A stretch of DNA of 21,356 bases. Origin: Funneliformis mosseae. Lineage: Eukaryota; Glomeromycota; Glomeromycetes; Glomerales; Glomeraceae. The notes below the pieces were generated by a model that saw nothing but the letters and a program-made list of their open reading frames with translations, did not search any database and had not been told where the DNA came from. Position numbers and translations under genes: made by a program. The stretch is from contig CAJVPP010001259.1 of assembly GCA_910592005.1 (NCBI GenBank), forward strand, positions 1 to 21,356, read 5' to 3'. Positions 9,883 to 18,824 of this stretch are shown piece by piece. Position 1 is the first letter of the stretch. Each line of letters opens with the position of its first letter.

Positions 9883-10199
9883 ATGAGATCATCAAATACC
9901 GAGTTTTCCAGTTATAAATTTCAGAAATTGACATCATTCAAAAGAATATTGGAAAGCAATGACTGCAAGATAAAAGAGCAAATTTATTGGCACCCAAAAA
10001 GATTATTGTTGATGCTTGTATCAGGTATTGGTGCCTGTATGCTTAAAGGTATGACATGATTTACGAACAAAAGAGAAACAATTAAAAATGTTGAAGTATG
10101 TCAAATTTTCAAATGACATTGGGTTAGTTGATAAACTAATTCATTCATGTGTATCCAAATCCCACAGAAACAATAAACAAGACTTTGATCAAGACTTGA
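9883..10199 (+). CDS. Possible small two-exon gene, unrecognised
   Basis: An ATG at 9883 opens a 58-codon frame (MRSSNTEFSSYKFQKLTSFK... ending at TGA 10057). A GTATGA donor at 10049 and a CCCACAG acceptor ending at 10167 would define a 119-nt intron, close in size to those of the nearby methyltransferase, giving a 65-residue protein ending ETINKTLIKT. Residues 37-54 (KRLLLMLVSGIGACMLK) are hydrophobic. An alternative 50-codon ORF with a different frame, 10088-10240, starts MLKYVKFSNDIGLVDK. No family is recognised. Confidence 0.25.
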
Positions 10200-10239
10200 A
10201 ATGGTGTGTTGAGAAAAAAGATGTAATATGTGATGTATA

Positions 10240-11600
10240 ACGGGGTAGTGTTACAATGTACATGTATGCAAAGTCCTTTATCCTTTTTGATAACGCTTGG
10301 GAAACTGGCTTTCAATTGTCATATGAAACTAGATTAATTAATCACTCAAGAATACCAAAAGTCCATTGTTTTCGTATAAAAATGTAATTATGCTAATTTA
10401 ATATTCTTTCTTGGGTTTGAATTCGCACGAAACCCAATCTCTTTTTTTTTTCAATCATAACATACATGAATGAATAATAAAAAAAAACCGGAATGATAAT
10501 CTACAAACAAAGCATCCCGTTATGATGTTGTGTCATTGTTGGAAATTCATCTTTTCTAATAAATGTTTTTTTAAGTGTGATGGGTAATAGAAAATCCATT
10601 TTTTGTTATTTTTTGTTGGGGAATATTATTTATTATTATTATAAAAAAAATAAACCCCCCATTATTGAATTTCAATAAAAACAAACCATTCCAAAAAGAT
10701 GATTTTCATTTATTTGACCGGATTAATCCTGTTTATGCGAGAGAATAACCAACAACCTTGTAGCATTTATTATATATTATGGATCATACTTTAAATGTAA
10801 TTTGTTGTACATCAAAACAAATCCAAGGTGCTAAAGCCAACTCTTTTTTGAAGAAATCTTCTTGGTGTAATATTTATGGGAAAAACTATTTGTCAATACA
10901 TTAAACAAAATGGGAATCCTCCTCCTTTTCACTTCATAAAGATGATGTTACGAAAATTACTTCCTTTTTTAAATTCTATTGTGCAACCGAAAATGATACC
11001 CGGCACATCTCGGGCTTACACAAGCAAGAGCCATAACAAAATCCCGTGGGAACCCAATGTGTTTTATTAAAGAACTTTTTTTTATCTATACTGAAAATTT
11101 TTTTATCCAGAATAGAAGGTCAAAGACTCATCCTTACGTGATGAAATATACACAATGCAGGGATCAGGCAAAAAAAAAAAAAACACCCCAGCCTCGTGGC
11201 TATGTTTACTATGTTTATTCTCATTTTATATCACATTCACAGAATAACAGAATAGAAGAAAAAAAAAAAATCATTTTCCCCTTAAAAATCTTATATATAT
11301 ATATATATATTGCATAAAAGAAATGAATGAAACAAACTTTCATTGTTTCATTTATGAGCAAATTAGAACGACCGAAAAACATGCAGTGATGTCAAGTGTT
11401 ACATCATATCGTGTAACTATCTTCGAAAAAAAAAGAAAGGCTCGACTGCACGAAACACATTATTTTTCGCAAAAAAAAAAAAAAAAAAAAAAAAAAAATT
11501 CTATAATTATATTGAATGAAATAAACGAACGCAGTAAATGATTTTTTGTCAAACGAACGATTTGAGCGACAAGATTAAGTCCCTACCCCACATTATTACA
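10240..11600. other. Gene-poor stretch with low-complexity runs
   Basis: It contains an inverted repeat TTGGGTTT (10411-10418) / AAACCCAA (10430-10437), a (TA)n run at about 11292-11310 and A-runs near 11169 and 11471-11498. ORFs at 10876-11070, 11057-11317 and 11323-11541 are short, mutually overlapping and rich in A-tract lysines or Tyr-Ile repeats. On the minus strand around 10950-11070 there is a short cysteine-containing open stretch (TGFCYGSCLCKPEMCRVSF), too short to call. Confidence 0.45.
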
Positions 11601-11602
11601 TC

Positions 11603-11737
11603 ATGCTCGCACGTTTCTGGTGGCGTATAACACGAAAACTTTTTGACAGGTCAGGGTTTATCAAAAAAAAAAATGATTTGTTTAGAATATTATTTGTACG
11701 TGTCATCAATAAACCTTTGGTGTCTATTAATCTATAA
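11603..11737 (+). CDS. Possible small ORF or first exon, unrecognised
   Basis: A 44-codon ORF starts MLARFWWRITRKLFDRSGFI and is strongly basic, somewhat like a mitochondrial presequence or a small mitochondrial protein. It follows a short C-rich stretch (CCCTACCCCA at 11581). A GTCAGG donor-like site inside would shorten it if spliced. The opposite strand carries a 99-codon ORF (11596-11895) over the same bases; at most one is likely real. I could not choose with confidence. Confidence 0.18.
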   Translation: MLARFWWRITRKLFDRSGFIKKKNDLFRILFVRVINKPLVSINL

Positions 11738-13500
11738 AATCGGTATTTATCAAAATACGATCCGATTTTATGATTATAAATAAATAAACTCCATACATGT
11801 GTCTTTTTTATTTTTAACTTAAAGATTTGCCGAAATTTATATTGAAAATTAATATAACCGGTGACTTTCATTATGATTTCGGAATTGGTAATCATTTATT
11901 ATATAATTAATTAATTAATCTTAATTAATTTAAACCTATAAAAAATTGCTGATGCTCTTTTTTTTATTTTTATTCATTAAAAGGTGTTCCCGAAGGATGT
12001 TATGTTTCAAGATTTATTTTGATTATAAAATTTACCTTATTTGTCAATTTATAAAAGAGATCAAAAGGATTTCATTAAACAAAATAAAAGAATACATTAC
12101 TTTTTATTTTTTATGTTAAAAAAAGACTCAAAAATCGTCCATTTCGGTTGATTTGTCAAAGTCCACATGAAAGATTCATGCTAACTAAAAAAAAAAAAAA
12201 ATCTCCTGAAAGAATGGAATTATGATTCAAAAAAAAATTGTTGAATAGAGAGATAGAGAACAATGGAAGATTTGCTGATTACAATTGTGATACGAATTTT
12301 TTTATTCGAGGGGGAAAAAAAAAAGAATTTTTGAAGATTTTAATGAGATCATTCAACATAAAAAACAACAGAATTTTCATCAAATCAAATGCTTATTTCT
12401 GTTTATTTAAATTAATATATGTATGTATACATAACTGGTATATTCATTATATATACATATATGTCTCAATTATTTCAATTTCATTTGATCAAGTTTTTCT
12501 GTGTTTCATCGACAAAGTTTATTTACCAGGTAAATATTAAAAACTAGCTACAACAAGGTCTAAACAATATAATTCCCATTGTTGTTTAATAACATGATTA
12601 ATCAATCTTATTAATAAGAAATAGTAAATATTTAAAAGTGGTCATTTCAATCTTGTATAATTAATATAACTAATCCCTACGCCTCATTCACGCCTTTTTA
12701 CATATAATCTCACGCCAGTCACAGAAATAATAATTAATTTCCAAAAGTATTAAAACAATATTATCAACTTTATAAACACATTTATGAATGAAATGTGGGA
12801 AAATAAGGCGTTTTGGGTGTAGCAACCAATTAATTAATTTAAATTTAATCCTACGCACAGTCACAAATCTTTTGTTTCAAAAAAAAACCATTTAAAGAGG
12901 CGTTAATAAACAAATCCATAATCGGACATTAAGTTTAAGAGATTTGGAATATTTAGATTATTAAACAAAAAAAAAAAAAAAAATATATAAATAATTAAAA
13001 AGTTAATTAAAGCAGCGAAGCAGGAAAACAACTCATTGAACCCTATTTATTGATTATTACATAAAAGATACGAGCAACAACTCGCATTAATCAAGGTGTT
13101 TGGTAGGGTGTTTTTTTTTTTTTTTAAAAAAAAAAAAAGATGAATGAATAAATACCATCATGAACAATTGATCTAAACTTATTTGTCGCAACTCATCGAA
13201 TCCGATTCGGAATATTCCGATTTTTTTTTTTTTTGATTTTTTTGAACAAAGGAAATAACTCAATCTTCTTTTGGTGAAGGATGAAAAAAAAAAAAAAAAA
13301 TTAATGCATTAAATTAGTGGTGGACTTGTAGAATAATAAAATGTGACTGGTGATCAATTAGATGGATGTAATGTAAGGCGTTGATGATAAGTTGCTGACA
13401 ATGCATATATGGCATACACATCTATGGCTTTTGCAAACTTTTTATAATTTATCTGTTAATGCCACAGCGCATAGGGCAATAAAAAATCATTTTCTTGACA
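11738..13500. other. Gene-poor stretch with short motifs
   Basis: AT-rich sequence with no supported gene. The 100-codon ORF at 12238-12540 is low complexity (Ile, Tyr, Phe, Lys) and not gene-like. Repeated CCTACGC-type and CACGCC motifs occur around 12676-12720 and 12851, with GGCGTT near 12808 and 12900. A T15/A13 switch tract lies at 13111-13138. Confidence 0.45.
13207..13220. repeat. Perfect 14-bp palindrome TCGGAATATTCCGA
   Basis: Located at the start of a T-run and upstream of the plus-strand coding-like region that begins near 13500. The GAAnnTTC core resembles part of a heat-shock element, but the neighbouring TTC is spaced by one base instead of two, so a heat-shock role is not supported. 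Confidence 0.7.
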
Positions 13501-13507
13501 TTAAAAT

Positions 13508-13741
13508 TAATTAAAATGATTTCGAGCTAATCCATATTACATTGGACATGATTGATCCTTCTGACGATTTCCAAGCTGTCAAAATCATGTTACTGCTGAC
13601 TAATTGCATGCAAAAAGATTCTCGAGGGACTGACGGAATAAATCTCTTATTTCCGTGTTTTACAGGAATTTGGTCTTTGCTCTTAGTGGAGAAGAGTTAC
13701 AAAAAAATGTCAATTTGGGCAATTTTATTCGTTTCTAGTTA
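13508..13741 (+). CDS. Coding-like exon or short ORF, unrecognised
   Basis: Open from an in-frame stop just before 13517 to the TAA at 13740, reading LIHITLDMIDPSDDFQAVKI then MLLLTNCMQKDSRGTDGINL. The helical, leucine-rich character recalls HEAT-like repeats, but I cannot name a family. A TTTTACAG acceptor-like site at about 13662-13669 opens a second frame (NLVFALSGEELQKNVNLGNF), which suggests a splice variant or a second exon, though no good donor was found before it. It may be an upstream exon of the gene at 14084-14950, on the same strand. Confidence 0.3.
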
Positions 13742-14083
13742 AATTTGGTCCACAATAAGCCTTGTTGTTTAAAGTTTAGAGCGAATTTCCGAATTCATCA
13801 TATAATAATCAAATTATCTATATCGGGATTATTTTCACGAACGAATAAATGTAAGGCATGTATGTATAAACAAATATTCTAATCGCGATCATTCTAAAAA
13901 TGGGTGAAAATTAACGAAAATCTTGATTCTTTTTTATTTGTGAATAAATCTTGACACAAACTTTTACACAGTCACAACTTGCAAAGTTTACTCAAGGAAT
14001 CGAAGAAGCTTTTTTTTTTTTTTTTGTTCATTTGAAAAAAAAAGAAAAGGTAATGAGTTGATTAAAAGAGGTTTTTTTAAAAG

Positions 14084-14950
14084 CGCGTTGTACAATTTCA
14101 ATGGTACCAAAGCCTTTCGGCACTGATAAATCAGGTAAGCTCCGTGACTAAACTAATTAGAAATTGGTTTAGTCTTTAATCAGTTTGTTTTGATAAAAAT
14201 AATATTCTAAAATAAATTAATTTACACCAATTTAATTAATACTTTATTTAGGAATGGCGGGCTTTGTTCAAGGAGAGCGACGTCATTATGCAGAAGTATC
14301 TGCGTGAATCGGATAATCAGGATATGATGGTAAATGTGTTCATTCTCTAAATGATCGGGTATCCCTTTCAATTTAATGTTATTTGCCATTTATCAACTTG
14401 TTATATTTAAAATGTTGAACTTTAATGTCGTCCGCTTAATCACAATAATTCATATTTGCTATTGGTAATGATTTTAAACGAATGACAAAAGCTGTAATTT
14501 TAAAGAGCAATTTCTACTTATTATAATATATTTCTTTAATGAAAGAGTAGAAAATAAATTTTCACCGTTAATATCATCATTTAAATTAGCAAAGCTAGCC
14601 AATAAATATTATATTCCTTATTCTGTTGGACGAAAGGGTTTAATAAGGCTTGTTTTCAGGTGGCGATTATTCGGACCGATTCCCATTTATTTTTTTTTTT
14701 TATTATTAAATTATTTCATTTTATTAACATAATTTCATCATTTATTTTTTATCGTTATTTCATCGAAAACTCCAAATTGGGATTCCTTGTTAAAAAAAAA
14801 AAAAAATAATTTCAGAAAGCATGGCAAAACCTGAAACATGAGTTTTTGCAGTTTTCTGAACATTTTAAGTACGCTCGCTCTGTACGTTTTCTAGTTCATT
14901 CTAGAAATGCCTTTCCTTTATATAACTTGTTAAATTCCATAAATTTATAG
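14084..14950 (+). CDS. 3' part of an unrecognised spliced gene, three exons
   Basis: Three consecutive exons join in one frame. Exon A, 14084-14134, reads RVVQFQWYQSLSALINQ and follows a TTTTTTTAAAAG acceptor. Exon B, 14252-14329, reads EWRALFKESDVIMQKYLRES then DNQDMM. Exon C, 14816-14950, reads KAWQNLKHEFLQFSEHFKYA and continues to TAG at 14948. Donors are GTAAGC and GTAAAT; acceptors are TATTTAG and ATTTCAG; introns are 117 and 486 nt. All exons are phase 0 and rich in charged and aromatic residues, unlike the surrounding AT-rich noise. A GTACGT site at 14882 could instead begin another intron. The 5' part is not resolved and no known domain is seen. The second intron is long for this window and may hide an exon. 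Confidence 0.5.
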
Positions 14951-15209
14951 CATCATATAAATATTTTCGTTTGGTACGGGTGAGCGCAATAATTTTTGTT
15001 CTTAGACGTGACCACTTCCAGTCGCTATAGAAAAAAAAAATTCTTCGAATGACCATTTTTTTGACACTCATCCAACGTGCCAACCATTGGGATTCAAGTA
15101 AAAAACAAGCAGAGACGACTTCGCTATTTTAAAATGACTTGGCGATGAATAATTAACAAGATTTCATTTACTTACAAATATTTATAATTTGTAAATATTA
15201 TTTAATACT

Positions 15210-15580
15210 TTTTATTCTCTTAGCGATCAGTCGTTTAATATGATATTATTAGTAGGTAATTGTTATCGTAATATCGTTCGTCATACCGAAATATTGGACC
15301 ATAATTTCAGATCATGAATTACTTTTACATTTTGGCATATCGTGATTGGCTAAGCTTTAAAACGATGCATCTCTAAACCAATGTATTAATAGAACGTTTC
15401 AATCGAACTCTTAGCGAATCATTAGAAAAGTTAAGAGAATATAGATTAATTTGTTTTATTTGCTTATCGAGCCAGTGAACTTAGGATTATAATATTTATA
15501 TTTATGAAACATGTACCGTATAATTTCGAAAATAAGCACCTAGTGACATACATACATTTATTAGTATATACGTGACGAAT
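15210..15580 (+). pseudogene. Fossil of a Ty3/gypsy retrotransposon integrase
   Basis: NVLIERFNRTLSESLEKLRE (from about 15378) matches the conserved 'NG..ERFNRTL.E.L.KL' stretch of Ty3/gypsy integrase cores. It is followed after a +1 frameshift by FAYRASELRI, the near-invariant FAYR motif, and then KHVPYNFENKHLV, where these proteins have a 'TPF.L.YG' region. Upstream, in other frames, VRHTEILDH and SDHELLLHF correspond to the stretch before and at the second catalytic Asp. At least two frameshifts and several stops are present, and no reverse transcriptase, RNase H or LTR was found nearby. The element is therefore a non-functional fragment. Confidence 0.7.
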
Positions 15581-15705
15581 AATATAATAAAATCATATGA
15601 CAAATAAATAAATTACTATAAAAGGAGCGTGTCACGGGGTGCTAATTTTCGGGACTAGACCAAAATGTACACTCAAAAATATATGATAATCTTTAAGTTT
15701 TAACA

Positions 15706-15726
15706 TCTCTCTCTCTCTCTCTCTCT
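15706..15726. repeat. (TC)n microsatellite
   Basis: About ten uninterrupted TC dinucleotides in AT-rich DNA downstream of the integrase fossil. Confidence 0.9.
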
Positions 15727-15729
15727 ATA

Positions 15730-16400
15730 AAATATTAAATATTTATGAATAAATTAATACAAAAATTTAATTATTAAAAATGAAATTTGATAAATAATTC
15801 TTTGAAATAAAATATTTAAATTAAAAAAAATCTTGTTATTATAAATGAAAATTATTACCTTTTATTTTAGAAATCAAAAGTATTTCTGCTTTTTTATAAT
15901 CAACACTCTCTAATGCATTCAATTTAAATGCATATACTATATTTTTTCTCTCTAAATGCACGCTCTTATTTATTTTTAAGCATAGAAATAATATAGAACT
16001 TTTCTTTTTAAATGATCATTCTCTTTAAATGCATATTTTTTATATAATCCAGTCAGGGATTTTACCAAATATAGAATTTCTAAATACAGTGACAATCGAT
16101 AAATGATCAACATTCTGAAAGTTCATAGAAATTCACCAATCATTCTAAAATTATAAATGATCAGTAATATATATACTAGCTTATCTTTTTTTAAATTTTT
16201 ATTATTTTTTGACAGATTTCTTTATATAATTATGTTGAATATTATATATCAATTGACCATGATTATCATCCAGAGCAATTTAGTTTTTTTTAATTTTAAA
16301 TTTTTTTTAATTTTCGCTATTTTCTCTCTCCTCTCACCCTTTTACCCTCTCTCTTTCTTTCTTTTTTCCTTTCTCTTTTTCTTTTATAAGATATAGCTTA
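15730..16400. other. AT-rich stretch with a pyrimidine-rich tract
   Basis: No gene is seen. Around 15907-16040 short blocks ending in AATGCA/AATGCATAT recur near CTCTCTAA or CTCTTT motifs, a weak diverged repeat. From about 16319 to 16387 the plus strand is almost only C and T, leading into the satellite. The 79-codon ORF at 16157-16396 is hydrophobic low complexity created by this tract. Confidence 0.5.
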
Positions 16401-17465
16401 AATTTTGAATTTCTTGAAGATATATCTTTTGGTAAGTTTCAAACAGGTAGAGCTCTTTATTAAGAAAGAATGTTACTAACATTCTTTTTTCTTTCTTATT
16501 CTTTTGTAGAAACAGCTTTTAAGAACCTTTTGATCTTCAAATTTTGAAAAATAGGTTTTGAATAAGAAGGGTTTTTCTTTTAAAAAGAATGTAACTAATG
16601 TTCTTTTTTTTTTATAGAAACAGTTTCTAAAAACCTTTGAATCATGAAATTTTTCTTAGATCAATTCTTGAAAGATAAGTTTTGAATTGCAAAATTAGGT
16701 AGAGTTCTACTTTGAGAAGAATGTTACTAACATTTTTTTTCTTTTTTTTTGTAGGAACAGCTTTTTAGAAGTATTTGTATTATGGATTAAAAGGTAGATT
16801 TTGAATGATAGAGTTCTTTTTTAAAAAAGAACGTTACTAATGTTTTTTTTTTCTTTTTTTTTGTAAAATGATTTTTTAAGAACATTTGGATTATAAAATT
16901 CTCTTTGATCAGCTTTAGATCAGTTCTTGAAAGATAAGTTTTAATGAGATAGAGTTCTTTTTTTGAGAAAGAATGTTACTAATGTTCTTGTTCCTTTTTT
17001 TTGTCAAAACAACTTTTAAAAACCTTTGAAGTATAAAATTTTTCTTAAATCGACTCTAGATCAGTTCTTAGATGATAGATTTAAATAGGTAAGATTTTTC
17101 TTTAGGAAAAAATATTATTAACATCTTTTTTCTCTTTCTTTCTTGTAAGGATAACTTCTAAGAATCTTTAGATCATAGAATTTCTCTTGGATTGACTTTA
17201 GATCAGTTTTTGAAGAATAGGTTTAAATGTGAATTCTTCTTTAAAAAAGAATGTTATTAACGTTCTTTTTTCTCTTTCTTTTTATAGGAATAGCTTTTGA
17301 GAATCTTTAGACCATAAAATTTCTTTTGGATTAGCTTTAGATCAGTTCTTAGAAGATATATTTTAAATAGTATAAAGTTTTTCTTAAAAAAGAATATTAA
17401 TAACATTCTTATTCCTTTCTTTTTTTGTAAGAATAACTTCTAGAAACTTTAGATTATAGAATTTT
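16400..17465. repeat. Tandem satellite of about 110-143 bp units, 8 copies with a central palindrome
   Basis: Each unit carries a 21-bp near-palindrome (AAGAATGTTA, one base, TAACATTCTT). Copies start at 16466, 16585, 16717, 16827, 16969, 17108, 17247 and 17390, giving spacings of 119, 132, 110, 142, 139, 139 and 143 bp. The palindrome is followed by a T/C-rich tract, then GTAGAAACAG- or GTAAGAATAAC-like sequence, a conserved AGAACCTTT.GATCATAAAATTT block and TTAGATCAGTTCTTGAAGAT. The last copies are the most alike. No open frame persists through the units. The array ends about 40 bp before the Tc1/mariner element. Confidence 0.9.
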
Positions 17466-17509
17466 TTGATTTGTTTGTATTTCATGAAGCATGCAATATA
17501 AATTATGTA

Positions 17510-18771
17510 CAGTAGCAATCATAAGTATCTGACCGCTTAAGATCATCTAAAATTATTATATAACTACCCCTTAAATTTTTTAGAAATATAATGTAATACA
17601 ATACATGATTATCTATAAATTTATAAGTGTCAATGATACAAAAAAAAATTTAGATGATCATCAAACTTTCGCTTGAAAAATAAAACTTTCTTTAGAAAAA
17701 TGATATAAAATTGTCTTTTTACGTGAGCACCTAGCTAGTCCAAAGTTTAATTTTGGATTTATTGCTAAACAGATACGTTTTAGTAAGTCTATAGCTATTT
17801 ATTGGGTTAAAAGATATCATAAAAATCAGGACCTACATACTTCAGAAAAATCGGGTAACCTTATATAATATTTACAAAATAAGATGATAAAATTGTAAAG
17901 ATAGCAGAGAAAGAACATAATATAACAGCCATTCAAATACAAGAAAAAATAGAAGAGAGAGGTGTTGGGCTTAGTGTAGAAATAGTAAGGTGACATCTTC
18001 GTAAGTCTGAAAAAAAGTTTAGTAATGAAATTTCTAAACCTTTACTTAAAGAAGACTATCAAAAAAATAGGTTGCAATGGGCAAAAAAACATAAGAATTT
18101 TGATTAGAATTGAGTTGTTTTTACAGATGAGAGTACATTTCAATTATATATATCAAAAAAAAGGTTTAGCAGTTTCCTAGTAGAAAAAGTGTTTTGTTCT
18201 GTTAAGCATCTACTAAAAGTTTATGTTTAGGGATATTTTTCTGCTTATGGATTTGGTAAGCTATATTGCTTTTAGAGGAATCTTAATACTGAATTTATGT
18301 GTATTATTTATGAGCAGGGTCTTCTAGCTTCTACCTCTAAACTTTTTGGTGAAGGTAATATAAATTGGATCTTGCAAAAAGATAATGATCCAAAGCATCA
18401 ATTGAAAATCACGAAAAAATAAAAGGAAGAAAATGGCATTGAGGTACTTTCTTGACCATCAATGTCTCCAGAACAAAACACTATAGAAAACGTTTGAAGA
18501 TTAATAAAAATTAATATACAAAAAAAAATTCGATCAATTAGAAGATTAAAGGAAGAACTTACAAAAGAATAAAACTGATTATCATCTGTACTTGTTACAA
18601 ATTTGATAGTTAACATGAAAAAATGTATAGTTGCACTTATAGAGTCAGATGATGACTATACAATGCATTAATTTTAGTTAGTTAGTTATGTATTTTTTAA
18701 ATAAAAAAATTTTTTAATTTACTTACTTGTAGCCAGAGTTAGAGGCGGTCGAATATTTATAATTGCTACTG
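17510..18771 (+). mobile_element. Tc1/mariner DNA transposon, full length but inactive
   Basis: The 1262-bp element is bounded by terminal inverted repeats at 17510-17536 and 18745-18771 that match at 23 of 27 positions; both begin CAGTAGCAAT and end GACCGC. TA dinucleotides flank it at 17508-17509 and 18772-18773, as expected for the TA target duplication of this superfamily. Inside is one transposase gene in the plus orientation. The size is normal for Tc1 elements (1.2-1.7 kb). It inserted next to the satellite at 16400-17465. Confidence 0.93.
17740..18671 (+). pseudogene. Tc1-type DD34E transposase, inactivated
   Basis: The N-terminal helix-turn-helix region reads FIAKQIRFSKSIAIYWVKRY from 17758, in one frame. 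After a single frameshift near 17860 the rest runs in one frame from 17883 to the stop at 18669. The catalytic triad is visible: FTDEST (first Asp), QKDNDPKH (second Asp) and SPEQNTIE (Glu), with 34 residues between the second Asp and the Glu, which defines the Tc1 DD34E class. Ten premature stops lie at 17991, 18105, 18111, 18228, 18273, 18420, 18453, 18495, 18570 and 18576. Eight of these fall where Tc1 transposases normally have Trp, for example in the 'NVW.L' motif after the Glu. No functional protein can be made. Confidence 0.9.
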
Positions 18772-18824
18772 TAAAGCTATAATTTTTTATTTAATAATAA
18801 ATATCAGACTAGTTAAATATATTT

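Noticed and set aside
10411..10437. TTGGGTTTGAATTC... resembling a tRNA T-arm
   Set aside because: No acceptor, D-arm or anticodon stem can be built around it; it is only an 8-bp inverted repeat.
11596..11895. 99-codon minus-strand ORF
   Set aside because: Composition is Ile/Phe/Lys/Asn-rich as expected from random AT-rich DNA, no motif is present, and a small ORF on the other strand uses the same bases. Not excluded, but unsupported.
12238..12540. 100-codon plus-strand ORF
   Set aside because: Low-complexity Tyr/Ile/Phe sequence from TATATA-like runs and A tracts; no upstream or splice context.
13207..13220. Heat-shock element
   Set aside because: Only one GAAnnTTC pair is correctly spaced; the palindrome alone is reported.
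14901..15083. 60-codon minus-strand ORF
   Set aside because: Antisense to the end of the spliced plus-strand gene, with no motif or splice context.
18398..18616. 72-codon minus-strand ORF
   Set aside because: Antisense shadow of the Tc1 transposase, whose DD34E motifs are on the plus strand.
17883..18671. Alternative genetic code with TGA as Trp in the Tc1 element
   Set aside because: TAG and TAA also occur at Trp positions, and the neighbouring methyltransferase uses the standard code; mutation is simpler.
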